A DNA stretch of 33,076 nt from Treponema sp. (lineage in GTDB: Bacteria > Spirochaetota > Spirochaetia > Treponematales > Breznakiellaceae), in NCBI GenBank assembly GCA_031278095.1, contig JAITLC010000149.1:1-33076 (forward strand), read 5' to 3'. A program made the position numbers and the translations under genes. Shown piece by piece: positions 1 through 7,428 of this stretch (its first letter is position 1; each line of letters begins with the position of its first letter). The notes beneath the pieces are model-generated. The model did no database searches, was not told the origin of the DNA, and saw only the letters and a program-made list of their open reading frames with translations.

Positions 1-32
1 CGTATTTTTTTTCCGCTGATAGTGTAAGTAAT

Positions 33-150
33 TGCATGGTGACAATGGTGGAGGTGATATACCCGTTCCCATTCCGAACACGGAAGTCAAGCCCTCTAAC
101 GCCGATGATACTGCCCCCCGAGGGGCGGGAAAGTAGGTAGTTGCCATGCT
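33..150 (+). rRNA. rrf: 5S ribosomal RNA
   Basis: Structural RNA of the large ribosomal subunit. The ends pair as helix I (GCATGG at 34-39 with CCATGC at 144-149). The interior carries the conserved loop-B/C stretch CCGAACACGGAAGTCAAG and the GCGGGAAAGTAGGT 3' arm. The length of about 118 nt is normal. A T-rich run (150-160) follows directly, so helix I plus this run may itself terminate the transcript. The preceding 30 bases are probably the 23S-5S spacer, with 23S outside the window. Exact ends are uncertain by a base or two. Confidence 0.93.
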
Positions 151-162
151 TTTTTTGTTTTA

Positions 163-192
163 TTGCACTTGATAAGGATTCCAATAGATAAT
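163..192 (+). promoter_or_regulatory. candidate sigma-70 promoter for the cheW operon
   Basis: TTGCAC (163-168), an 18-nt spacer and GATAAT (187-192) lie just after the 5S gene and would start transcription about 30 nt before the cheW ATG. An overlapping alternative is TTGATA (169-174), 17 nt, TAAAGT (192-197). Found by eye only. Confidence 0.4.
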
Positions 193-227
193 AAAGTAAA
201 GATAGCGGTTTATTTGTAGGAGATGCT

Positions 228-698
228 ATGGCTGAGCAAAGACAATTGGTGACCTTTCAGCTCGGAGAAGAGCTTTACGGGATTAACATCATGGATGTCA
301 AGGAAATCGTCCGGGTTCAGACTATCAGGGCAATTCCCAATGCACCTATCTATGTGGAAGGAATTTTCAATCTTCGCAGTGAAATAATCCCTATAATTAA
401 TCTGCATAAACGTTTTCATCTCAAAAAAGTGCTAACCTCGGAGGAGGATGAGCTTCTTTCGGGTTTTATCATCATTGATATTGATGGCATGAAGCTGGGT
501 GTGATTATTGACCGGGTTTCCCGTGTTGTGACCATCGAAAAAGAGGAGATACAGCCGCCTCCCCAGATGTTGAGCGGTATCGGAGCCGAGTATATACAGG
601 GTGTTGTACGTCAGGAGCATGGATACCTCATCATTCTGGATATTCGGGATCTCTTTAATCCCAAAGAACTGCAAAAAATAGCCGAGCTTCGAAGATAG
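228..698 (+). CDS. cheW: CheW chemotaxis coupling protein
   Basis: Cytoplasmic adaptor that couples methyl-accepting chemoreceptors to the CheA kinase. The 156 residues cover one CheW domain from end to end: the start QLVTFQLGEELYGINIMDVK, the IRAIPNAPIYVEGIFNLRSE segment and the IIPIINLHKRF strand are the family hallmarks, followed by a second beta-barrel half ending EYIQGVVRQEHGYLIILDI. An AGGAG site (218-222) five bases before ATG 228 fixes the start. The stop is one base before the next gene's ATG, so it leads an operon of otherwise unrelated housekeeping genes. No receptor or cheA lies nearby. In my recollection T. pallidum has a stand-alone cheW in the same position, so this is probably a conserved second CheW. 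Confidence 0.95.
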   Translation: MAEQRQLVTFQLGEELYGINIMDVKEIVRVQTIRAIPNAPIYVEGIFNLRSEIIPIINLHKRFHLKKVLTSEEDELLSGFIIIDIDGMKLGVIIDRVSRVVTIEKEEIQPPPQMLSGIGAEYIQGVVRQEHGYLIILDIRDLFNPKELQKIAELRR

Positions 699-699
699 C

Positions 700-1797
700 A
701 TGAAGATAGAAGTCTATTCTCCAACCATTCGGCGGAAGGAGATGGATGCGGTCTTGACTTCTCTTGTGGAAGACAAGATCGGTCCGGGGGAGAAGTCCAG
801 GTTTCTCATACAGATTGCGAAAGAAAATCTCAAATTTGATTATGCTTTAGCCCTCCGCAGTCCTGCAATTGCCCTTTACCGGGCTCTCAAATCGCTTAAT
901 CTTGGAATTTCAGCCGGGCCGGGCTGCCCTTCAGATGACACGGGTGAAGGTTCCTCTCCTGAAACAGGTCAGGGTGTCATTGTTTCAGCTCTTGCTCCGC
1001 GATATTACCTTACCGTGCTTAGGGATCTGGCCCTGACACCGGTTTTCTGTGATGTTTCTTCCAATTTCCCCTGTATCAGCCGTGAAAGTATACATGCCGC
1101 CCTGCAGAAGAAGTCTCCCGGTCTTGAAGTGAAGGCTCTCGTATTGACCCATACTCTGGGTTATGCGCCTGATCCGGGTCCTATTCTGGAACTTGGTATA
1201 CCGGTTATTGAAGATGCGTCCGATAGTTTCAGCCCGGTGTCTGAAGAAGGAGAGAAGGCGGCTGAAAGGCAGGCCGGTGTCTTTGTGCTCCTCGGTCTCG
1301 AAGAACGGAATATCCTCACTGCCGGGGGTGGGGCCCTCCTCTATGCGGTCAACCGGAGGGATGCTTCCGTATTGCGAAACTCTGCCGATCTTCCCCCCGA
1401 ATACTGTCTTCCCGATATGAACGCCGCTATGGCGGTAATCCAGTTCCGGGAAGCGGCCAAAAACCTTACCAGAAGGAAGGAGATTGCCGCAGTCTATACC
1501 CAGTCAAGTCTTCGTACCCGGCACAAACGCTTTATTCAGGAGGGGGACTACAACAATTATGCCTTTTCCCTCATTCTGGAAACAGGGCTCAGGGATGTTA
1601 AGGCTTATGCCCGGAAGAAGGATATAGTCGTGGAAAGCGCCTTTGAAGATACTCTGGCGGGAACAGGGGTAGTGGATGCCGCCCAATGTCCGGAAGCGTA
1701 TTCCCTTTCCCTCAGAACGGTGCTATTTCCGCTTTATCCCCGGCTTCAGGCATCGGAAGTTGAGCGGGTTAGTAAGCTCATTTTGACTCTCCCCTAA
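700..1797 (+). CDS. DegT/DnrJ/EryC1/StrS-fold protein, catalytic lysine missing
   Basis: Resembles the PLP-dependent sugar aminotransferases of the DegT/ArnB family (fold type I), 365 aa. Recognisable blocks are a substrate-loop start, ALRSPAIALYRALKSLNLG (res 51-69), VIVSALAPRYYLTVL (93-107), VFCDV (115-119), ALVLTHTLGYAPD (146-158) and the cofactor-binding IPVIEDASDS (167-176, Asp172). In the family the Schiff-base lysine sits in a K-N-x-x-x-x-E-G-G motif. Here the same place reads R-N-I-L-T-A-G-G-G, so Lys is Arg203 (codon 1306-1308). It may therefore be a pseudo-enzyme or have another role. Residues 69-86 are an in-frame palindromic insertion. The start at 700 is one base after the cheW stop with no clear ribosome site, implying translational coupling. 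T. pallidum carries a gene annotated as spore-coat polysaccharide synthesis in this position (recollection). Confidence 0.8.
   Translation: MKIEVYSPTIRRKEMDAVLTSLVEDKIGPGEKSRFLIQIAKENLKFDYALALRSPAIALYRALKSLNLGISAGPGCPSDDTGEGSSPETGQGVIVSALAPRYYLTVLRDLALTPVFCDVSSNFPCISRESIHAALQKKSPGLEVKALVLTHTLGYAPDPGPILELGIPVIEDASDSFSPVSEEGEKAAERQAGVFVLLGLEERNILTAGGGALLYAVNRRDASVLRNSADLPPEYCLPDMNAAMAVIQFREAAKNLTRRKEIAAVYTQSSLRTRHKRFIQEGDYNNYAFSLILETGLRDVKAYARKKDIVVESAFEDTLAGTGVVDAAQCPEAYSLSLRTVLFPLYPRLQASEVERVSKLILTLP
904..954 (+). repeat. in-frame palindromic element, copy A (SAGP...GEGSS)
   Basis: 51 bp (17 codons) inside the DegT-like gene. It begins GGAATTTCAGCC and ends GGTGAAGGTTCC; the two ends are imperfect inverted repeats. 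The core TTCAGCCGGGCC is identical in copies at 2104-2142 and 7354-7392. It encodes SAGP(n)GEGSS and interrupts the loop where relatives normally read G-x-G-D/Q-x-V-I-V. Confidence 0.75.
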
Positions 1798-1809
1798 GGC
1801 GGCTTTTTT

Positions 1810-1941
1810 ATGGCAGAGCCGCCGTATGGCGGCGGTAAAATAGTTTTCTTTAAGCCTCGCGGCTCGGAGAGACGCATGGCAGAGCCGCCGTATGGCGGCG
1901 GTAAAATAGTTTTCCATGAGCCTCGCGGCTCGGAGAGACGC
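1810..1941 (+). repeat. two tandem 66-bp repeats carrying palindromes and a ribosome-site/ATG
   Basis: Copies at 1810-1875 and 1876-1941 differ at only three positions. Each holds two palindromes, GCCGCC-GTAT-GGCGGC and GAGCC/AAGCC-TCGC-GGCTC, and ends in CGGAGAGACGC directly before an ATG. Each unit is 22 codons, free of stops and in frame with nadK, so the repeat could add MAEPPYGGGKIVF-type peptides to the NAD kinase N-terminus or simply supply its ribosome site. It fills the whole gap between the DegT-like gene and nadK. Confidence 0.9.
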
Positions 1942-2925
1942 ATGGATGCTTCAAAGAGTTCAGGACAGATCAAGGTTCTCCTTGCGGTAAATCCGCATAA
2001 ACCCAAAGCTCTGGAACTGGCTTCTTCGATTGAAGCGGCTCTTCGTTCCCGGATGGATATGGAAGTCCGCTGTTGTGAAGTCCCGCTTGAAGGCTCCGGA
2101 TCCGGAACTTCAGCCGGGCCCGTGAATGAGGGTGAAAGTTCCATTCTTGAGGGGCTGGATCTTGTTTTTTCCCTGGGGGGAGACGGAACGGTACTCTATG
2201 TCGCCCGTCTGGTTTCTCCCCGCACTATTCCTATTATTCCGGTAAATCTCGGTACCTTTGGGTTTATCGCCGCGGTGTATCCCCAGGAATGGGAGTCGGT
2301 GTTTCTGCAGCATCTGAAGGGAAAAGCAGCGGTTTCCCGGAGGCTCATGTTTTCAATCCGGGTGGAACGGGGCGACTCTACGGTGTTCCAGGGAGCCTGT
2401 CTCAACGATGCGGTCATTTCCGCCAGCGGGATTGCTAAAATAATCAAGTTGAATCTTTTTTCCGAATCCGAAGAGTTGGAATTGGGAAATTATCTTTCCG
2501 ACGGCTTGATTCTCGCCACTCCTACAGGCTCAACCGCCTATTCGGTGGCTGCCGGGGGCCCGATTCTTGATCCTGAACTGGAAGCTCTTATCGTTAACCC
2601 CATCTGCCCTTTCACCCTGTCGAACCGGCCGCTGGTGCTTCCCGCTACCGAGACGCTCATTGTAAAGCTGGAACAGGAGCAACGGAGCGGCGTACTTCTT
2701 ACGGTAGACGGTCAGGAGACTGCGAAACTTCTTCCGGGAGATCGTATTCATATCCGCAAGGCCCCCTATACGGCGGATCTGATTGCATCGGGACGGGAAG
2801 CTTTTTACTGTGCTCTGAAGAGTAAGCTTAACTGGGCCGGAGGTCCTGCACAAGGCTCGCAACCCGGTAACCTCCGCCGGGATCCGAATGGATCGAAGTT
2901 CCCCTCCGGACAGACACATGATTGA
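1942..2925 (+). CDS. nadK: NAD kinase
   Basis: Phosphorylates NAD to NADP with ATP or polyphosphate; the sole source of NADP(H) in most bacteria; cytoplasmic. With the start at 1942 the protein has 327 residues. It shows the GGDG motif (FSLGGDGTVL, res 77-86), NLGTFGFIA (102-110), the CLNDAVI loop (153-159), the signature DGLILATPTGSTAYSVAAGG (187-206) and VDGQE (255-259). Start 1942 is chosen because GGAG lies six bases upstream and KVLLAVNPHK begins the family fold soon after. In-frame ATGs at 1810 and 1876 fall in a tandem repeat and would add 44 or 22 repetitive residues. Two further palindromic insertions occur: before GGDG (res 55-67) and in an odd C-terminal tail after about residue 296. 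The stop overlaps recN by 8 nt. Confidence 0.95.
   Translation: MDASKSSGQIKVLLAVNPHKPKALELASSIEAALRSRMDMEVRCCEVPLEGSGSGTSAGPVNEGESSILEGLDLVFSLGGDGTVLYVARLVSPRTIPIIPVNLGTFGFIAAVYPQEWESVFLQHLKGKAAVSRRLMFSIRVERGDSTVFQGACLNDAVISASGIAKIIKLNLFSESEELELGNYLSDGLILATPTGSTAYSVAAGGPILDPELEALIVNPICPFTLSNRPLVLPATETLIVKLEQEQRSGVLLTVDGQETAKLLPGDRIHIRKAPYTADLIASGREAFYCALKSKLNWAGGPAQGSQPGNLRRDPNGSKFPSGQTHD
2104..2142 (+). repeat. in-frame palindromic element, copy B
   Basis: 39 bp (13 codons) within nadK. GGAACTTCAGCC at the left and GGTGAAAGTTCC at the right form an inverted repeat. It shares the core TTCAGCCGGGCC with copies A and C and encodes TSAGPVNEGESS in the variable linker before the GGDG motif. It is preceded by the perfect palindrome TCCGGATCCGGA (2095-2106), which may belong to the element. 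Confidence 0.72.
2836..2880 (+). repeat. palindromic insertion in the nadK C-terminal tail
   Basis: GGAGGT (2839-2844) pairs with ACCTCC (2870-2875), flanked by GCC and GCCGG. A second small hairpin GATCC-GAAT-GGATC follows at 2881-2894. It encodes the Gly/Pro/Asn-rich end of NAD kinase, which is not part of the catalytic fold. The sequence differs from copies A-C but the behaviour is the same: palindromic, in frame and in a dispensable region. Confidence 0.5.
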
Positions 2926-4630
2926 AGAGCTTGCGGTTAAAAACTTTGCCCTTATCGATAGTCTTTCCCTCTCCTTTCAAGGCGCCTTCAACGTATTGAC
3001 CGGAGAAACCGGTGCAGGGAAGTCGATTATTGTCGGAGCTTTGAGTTTTCTGCTGGGAGGCAAGGCGGATATTGATGTGATCCGTACCGGAAGCGAGGAA
3101 GCCTCAGTTTCGGCGATTGTGTCTGTAAGTTCCGGAAATACCGAAGCCGCCGAGTGGTTGAAAAGCCGGGATATTGAAACCGAGGACAGGCGCCTGATTA
3201 TCAGGCGGAACATTAAATCTTCGGGCAGGAATTCCATATTTATACAAAGTACTCCGGTAACGAGGACGGACCTGGCTGAATTTATGAGTTTTCTCTTTGA
3301 CATTCACGGTCAGCACAGCCATGAATCCCTTCTGAAAAAAGAAACACACCGCCGTTACCTGGATCGTTTTGCTTCTCTGGACGAGGAAGTCCGGGACTTT
3401 GGCCGGGTTTTTACCGGCTTGACCGAGAAGAAACGGACTCTTGAAGCTTCCCTGAGTTCGGAAAAGGAACGGGAGAACCGCATTGAAATTCTCAGTTTTG
3501 CTACGGAAGAGATAGGCAGGGCTGCGGTAAAGCCGGGGGAAATTGCAGAACTGGAAACCGAAGCCCGCCGGCTCGGAGATTTTGAAAAACTTGCAGGTTT
3601 TGTGAATTCGGGGGCAGCGGTCCTCTTTGACGAAGAGATTTCCGTATTGGCTCTGGCACGGAAGGCAAGGAATGCCCTGGATAATGCCTCCGCCATTGAC
3701 GAGGGCCTTCAGGGCATTCAAAAGCGTACCGAGGCGCTCTACTACGAGGCTGAGGATATTGCAGCGGAATTCCGTTCCTACCGGGATGGCCTCCGTTACG
3801 ATCCGAAGCGCCTGGAAGAAGCGGAAGAGAGGCTTGCCCTGCTTTTTCGGTTAAAGAAAAAATATGTCCAGGGAAACGCCGCGGGGTCTACGGAAGAGGC
3901 AATTTTGGCCTACAGGGAAGATGCTCTGGCGGAAATTGAAGAGCTTTCCAATGCGCTGGAAAACCAGGATAAGCTGAAGGCCGAAATAAGCGCGCTTGAA
4001 AAGGATATTGTTTCCAGAGCGGCCGCGATCAGTTCCAAACGGAGCGCCGCCGCCGTATCCCTGAGTGAAGGCATCACCGCAATCCTCAAGCGCCTGGGTA
4101 TGCCCAATGCCCGTTTCGGCGCTACGGTTCAGAAACGGCGGCGGGAAGGGGATTCGGGAGGCCTTGTGTACGGCCCCTGGGGCGCCGATGAGGTTGAATT
4201 CCTTATCTCGGCTAATGCGGGGGAACCGCTCAAGGATCTTTCCCGGATTGCGTCGGGGGGCGAGTTGTCCCGTGTCATGCTGGCCATAAAAACGGTACTC
4301 GCCGCTTCGGATAATCTTGAAACCCTGGTTTTTGACGAGATCGATACAGGTATCGGCGGAGAAGTGGCCCTTGCGGTGGGGGAATATATGGCAAAAATCG
4401 GCGAAATCAAACAGATCTTTTGTGTTACCCATCTTGCCTCCATTGCCGTCCGTGCCGATAATCATTTAAAGGTAGAGAAGAAAACCGAAGGCGGAAGAAC
4501 TTTTACCAGTGTGGGTGAACTTGGAAAGGAAGAACGGCGTGTGGAAATCGCCAGGATGCTGGCGGGAGACGCGGGGGAAGCAGCCCTTGCTCATGCGGAT
4601 GATTTAATTCTAAAATATTCACAATCTTAA
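2918..4630 (+). CDS. recN: DNA repair protein RecN
   Basis: SMC-like ATPase acting early in double-strand-break repair, 570 aa. The N-terminal half-domain has MIEELAVKNFALIDSLSLSF and Walker A GETGAGKS. A long alpha-helical coiled-coil arm rich in Glu/Lys/Ala follows (about res 150-360). The C-terminal half-domain has the signature LSRIASGGELSRVMLAIK, Walker B LVFDEIDTGIGGEVA and the VTHLASIA switch. Full length. ATG 2918 (MIEELAVKN, the usual family start) overlaps the nadK stop by 8 nt; an ATG at 2888 would add ten unlike residues and has no better ribosome site. The overlap implies coupling to nadK, the order also seen in other treponemes and many bacteria. Confidence 0.96.
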   Translation: MIEELAVKNFALIDSLSLSFQGAFNVLTGETGAGKSIIVGALSFLLGGKADIDVIRTGSEEASVSAIVSVSSGNTEAAEWLKSRDIETEDRRLIIRRNIKSSGRNSIFIQSTPVTRTDLAEFMSFLFDIHGQHSHESLLKKETHRRYLDRFASLDEEVRDFGRVFTGLTEKKRTLEASLSSEKERENRIEILSFATEEIGRAAVKPGEIAELETEARRLGDFEKLAGFVNSGAAVLFDEEISVLALARKARNALDNASAIDEGLQGIQKRTEALYYEAEDIAAEFRSYRDGLRYDPKRLEEAEERLALLFRLKKKYVQGNAAGSTEEAILAYREDALAEIEELSNALENQDKLKAEISALEKDIVSRAAAISSKRSAAAVSLSEGITAILKRLGMPNARFGATVQKRRREGDSGGLVYGPWGADEVEFLISANAGEPLKDLSRIASGGELSRVMLAIKTVLAASDNLETLVFDEIDTGIGGEVALAVGEYMAKIGEIKQIFCVTHLASIAVRADNHLKVEKKTEGGRTFTSVGELGKEERRVEIARMLAGDAGEAALAHADDLILKYSQS

Positions 4631-4645
4631 GATGCGGAGAGGTTA

Positions 4646-5461
4646 ATGGCGAAAATTTCCGAAGAGGAACGTCATAAGTATTTTGAAAAGGTAAGCAGTT
4701 ATCAACAGACTGCCAAAACTATCCTCAAAAGGGAACAGAATGTTCTCATAGTCATCAAAAAAGATCCTGCCACCGCGGCCTTCAAACGCCTTGCCCTGGT
4801 AGACGATATGCTCAATCTGGCTTCCAACTATATAACCATTTCCGCTGTGTCCCAGTCGGTTTTGAAAGTCAAAAATGAAGACGCCCTGAATGACGGGCGC
4901 AAGTCTCTCTATAAAGGCGTTATCTATCTTGAAGAGATTGTAAGTAACCTGGTTGACGCCCCTTTTGCCGATTATGAGGAAAAACTTGCCAGTATTGAGA
5001 CGGTTGATGCCAGGCGGCGTTACGATCTTGTCCGCAAGATGGGTCTTGCGATCCAGCTTCTGGAAAATGCCTACGGGGATAATACCAAATGGAAATGGTC
5101 CTTTGTGGAACTGGAAGGCCGTTTTGCAGCGGGGGCAAAGAATATCATTGACTTGAAAACCGCGGTAATTAACACCGATCCCCGTTCCCCGGCCTATGAA
5201 CCAACCATGTATCACCTCATCCTGGTTAAGAAGCTCCTCATGCAGGCTGCAGACCGCTACCGGGAAAAGTATGAACTTTCCACGAGCCGGATCGATGACT
5301 TCAAGATGGGGATTCACTTCCTCAATGCCCTGCGGCGGCTCCATATTCTTTTGGGGGAGCCCAATGACGCTGAAACAGTAAAGAAAAAGTTTGATATCTG
5401 GAAAAACAAGCTGGAAACAGACATAAAAAAAACAGAAGAGCTTGTAATGAAAAAGATATAG
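4646..5461 (+). CDS. conserved hypothetical helical protein (treponemal)
   Basis: 271 aa with no domain I can name. There is no signal peptide or membrane segment, so it is cytoplasmic. It is charged and nearly all alpha-helical: HKYFEKVSSYQQTAKTILKREQN at the front, repeated Leu/Ala heptad-like stretches in the middle, and a Lys-rich C-terminal helix ending KKTEELVMKKI. A GGAGAGG site (4635-4641) just before ATG 4646 supports the start. It sits 15 nt after recN in the same operon. From memory T. pallidum has an uncharacterised protein of this kind right after recN (about TP0443), so it is probably a spirochaete-restricted conserved gene. Function unknown. Confidence 0.85.
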   Translation: MAKISEEERHKYFEKVSSYQQTAKTILKREQNVLIVIKKDPATAAFKRLALVDDMLNLASNYITISAVSQSVLKVKNEDALNDGRKSLYKGVIYLEEIVSNLVDAPFADYEEKLASIETVDARRRYDLVRKMGLAIQLLENAYGDNTKWKWSFVELEGRFAAGAKNIIDLKTAVINTDPRSPAYEPTMYHLILVKKLLMQAADRYREKYELSTSRIDDFKMGIHFLNALRRLHILLGEPNDAETVKKKFDIWKNKLETDIKKTEELVMKKI

Positions 5462-5484
5462 TATGTGTCCCGGGCGGCTTGCGC

Positions 5485-7428
5485 ATGACAGATTCTGAAC
5501 AACCGCAAAATACAAAGCCGGACCTGTCCCTCAAAAATTTCCGTTTTCTTATTCCCTATCTGTACCCTTACCGCTGGCGTTATCTCTGGGGCTTTATATG
5601 CCTTATTACCGTTGACAGTGCCCAGATTCTCATTCCCCAGTTTACCGCCAGGGCAATAAATCTTGTAGCCGCCCGGGAAGGGGAAGACGCGGTTTGGAGC
5701 CGGATACTGTTCCTCTGTCTGGGCATGGTTGCCGCCACGGCGGTGATAAGCACGGGCCGTTTTCTCTGGCGTTACTTTATCCACGTCGCTTCCAGGAGAA
5801 TCGAAACGGAACTGCGGGGGAATCTTTTCGGTCATCTTCTTTCCCTTTCTTATGATTTTTATCAGAGGAGCAAGATTGGGGATCTCATGGCCCGTTCCAC
5901 CAATGACATCAATGGTATCCGTGAGGCCATAGGCTGGGGTCTTGTGATGCTGGTTGACGGGACGGTGATGGTTCTGGGTATCCTTGTGGTGATCTTCATA
6001 CAGGACGCAAAAACCGCCGTCTTTGCCCTTATTCCCCTGCCGCCTATTACTCTGCTGATCCTGCTTTTCGGCAATGCCGTAGGAGCGCGTTTCCACCGTG
6101 TTCAGGAAACCTATTCCCGCATGAGCGAGACAGTACAGGAAACTTTTTCCGGGGTACGGGTGATAAAGTCTTTTGTCAAGGAATGGTGGTTCGGGAAAAA
6201 ATTTGCCGCAGCCAATGACGACTACCGGAACGCCAATATGGAACTGGTAAAGATCTACGGAATTTTTTTTCCCCTTATCACTTTCCTTTCCGGTCTTACT
6301 TCCCTCATCGTAATTCTTGTGGGCGGCATGCGGGTGGTGGAAGGTAGCCTAAGCCCGGGTGCGCTGGTGGCCCTTTTCAGTTATTTTCAGATGCTTGTCT
6401 GGCCTCTCATGGGCGCAGGATTCATGGTGAATATCATACAGAGGGGCGCCTCCTCCCTCGGCAGAGTGAAGGAGATTCTCGATACAAAGCCCTCCATTGA
6501 ATCTTCCCCGTATCCGCGGAGAAACTTTCAAAAGCCCAACCTTGTATTAACGCCGTCCTTGCGGCGAAATTCAACCGAACAGAAAGCGCAGTTTTCTGCG
6601 CCCTCATTGCTTGAAATACGGAATCTCACGCTGGCCTATACCCGCGAGGGAGGGAAAAACGTCCTTTCCGCGGTGAGTCTGCGGCTCGAAGAGGGGGAGA
6701 TGCTGGGCATTCTGGGCCGGACGGGTTCGGGGAAGTCGAGTTTTATAAAAACGCTCCCCCGGATGATCGATCCTCCTCCCGGCACGGTGTTTCTCAAGGG
6801 CCTCGATGTCCGGGACTGGGAGCTGGGAGAATTGCGGGCTTGTTTTGCCCTGGCTCCCCAGGATAGTTTTCTCTTTTCCGACAGTATAAAAAATAATATC
6901 GGTTACGGTCTTGGCGGCCAGGGAGAAGAAGCGGATTTTGCCAAGGCTGCCGGTTTTGCGGCTCTGAACAGGGATCTGGAGGCCTTTTCTTCAGGCTGGG
7001 ATACCCTTATTGGTGAACGGGGCCTCTCTCTTTCCGGCGGCCAGAAGCAGCGGGTAGCCATTGCCCGCGCCTTCATCACTGCTCCGGAGATTCTGATCCT
7101 TGATGACGCCCTTTCTGCGGTGGATACTGAAACCGAACAGCGGATTCTTTCGGCGCTGAATGAGGAACGGGAAAAGTGTACGAGGCAGGGCAGGGCCTTA
7201 ACGGTGATCATCGTGAGCCACCGGGTTTCCACCCTTTCCCGGGCGGACAAGGTGGCGGTTTTTGAAAACGGTTTTTTAAACGAATACGGCAGTCCGAGGG
7301 AGCTTCAGGATTCAGGCGGCTTTTTCAGCCGGACAGCGGCGTTACAGCGTCTTGGAGATTCAGCCGGGCCTGCGGAACCAGGTGAAGGTTCCTCCCGCAA
7401 CGAAAGACACGGGAGCAAAAATGGCTGA
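5485..7428 (+). CDS. ABC exporter half-transporter, degenerate-site subunit
   Basis: Type IV (ABCB-like) exporter, 647 aa: six membrane helices (res about 20-325) followed by a nucleotide-binding domain. It has Walker A GRTGSGKSS (411-419), Q-loop LAPQDSFLFS, signature LSLSGGQKQRVAIARA, Walker B ILILDDALSAVD and H-loop IIVSHRVST. The residue after Walker B is Asp541 where active ATPases have Glu, which marks the non-catalytic half of a heterodimer; the next gene supplies the Glu. The substrate cannot be read from sequence (drugs, lipids or peptides are usual). The linker between membrane and ATPase domains (res 341-374) and the C-terminus (624-636) contain palindromic insertions. ATG 5485 is chosen; TTG 5479 in frame is an alternative. 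No strong ribosome site. It overlaps the next gene by 8 nt. Confidence 0.93.
   Translation: MTDSEQPQNTKPDLSLKNFRFLIPYLYPYRWRYLWGFICLITVDSAQILIPQFTARAINLVAAREGEDAVWSRILFLCLGMVAATAVISTGRFLWRYFIHVASRRIETELRGNLFGHLLSLSYDFYQRSKIGDLMARSTNDINGIREAIGWGLVMLVDGTVMVLGILVVIFIQDAKTAVFALIPLPPITLLILLFGNAVGARFHRVQETYSRMSETVQETFSGVRVIKSFVKEWWFGKKFAAANDDYRNANMELVKIYGIFFPLITFLSGLTSLIVILVGGMRVVEGSLSPGALVALFSYFQMLVWPLMGAGFMVNIIQRGASSLGRVKEILDTKPSIESSPYPRRNFQKPNLVLTPSLRRNSTEQKAQFSAPSLLEIRNLTLAYTREGGKNVLSAVSLRLEEGEMLGILGRTGSGKSSFIKTLPRMIDPPPGTVFLKGLDVRDWELGELRACFALAPQDSFLFSDSIKNNIGYGLGGQGEEADFAKAAGFAALNRDLEAFSSGWDTLIGERGLSLSGGQKQRVAIARAFITAPEILILDDALSAVDTETEQRILSALNEEREKCTRQGRALTVIIVSHRVSTLSRADKVAVFENGFLNEYGSPRELQDSGGFFSRTAALQRLGDSAGPAEPGEGSSRNERHGSKNG
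6551..6601 (+). repeat. paired palindromes in the ABC transporter linker
   Basis: CGCCG-TCCTTG-CGGCG (6551-6566) and the perfect hairpin GCGCAG-TTTT-CTGCGC (6586-6601) lie back to back. They encode part of the linker between the membrane and nucleotide-binding domains (res 356-373), a stretch rich in Arg, Ser and Gln that is longer than in typical exporters. Looks like another in-frame palindromic insertion. Confidence 0.5.
7354..7392 (+). repeat. in-frame palindromic element, copy C
   Basis: 39 bp (13 codons) at the 3' end of the first ABC gene. It shares TTCAGCCGGGCC with copies A and B, and GGTGAAGGTTCCTC (14 nt) with copy A. It encodes DSAGPAEPGEGSS in the C-terminal tail after the ATPase domain has ended, so it extends the protein without touching its fold. 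Confidence 0.75.

Noticed and set aside
1810-1941. NAD kinase starting at 1810 (371 aa)
   Set aside because: The extra 44 residues are the translated tandem repeat and have no family counterpart; ATG 1942 has a ribosome site and a normal N-terminus. It stays possible that some protein starts earlier.
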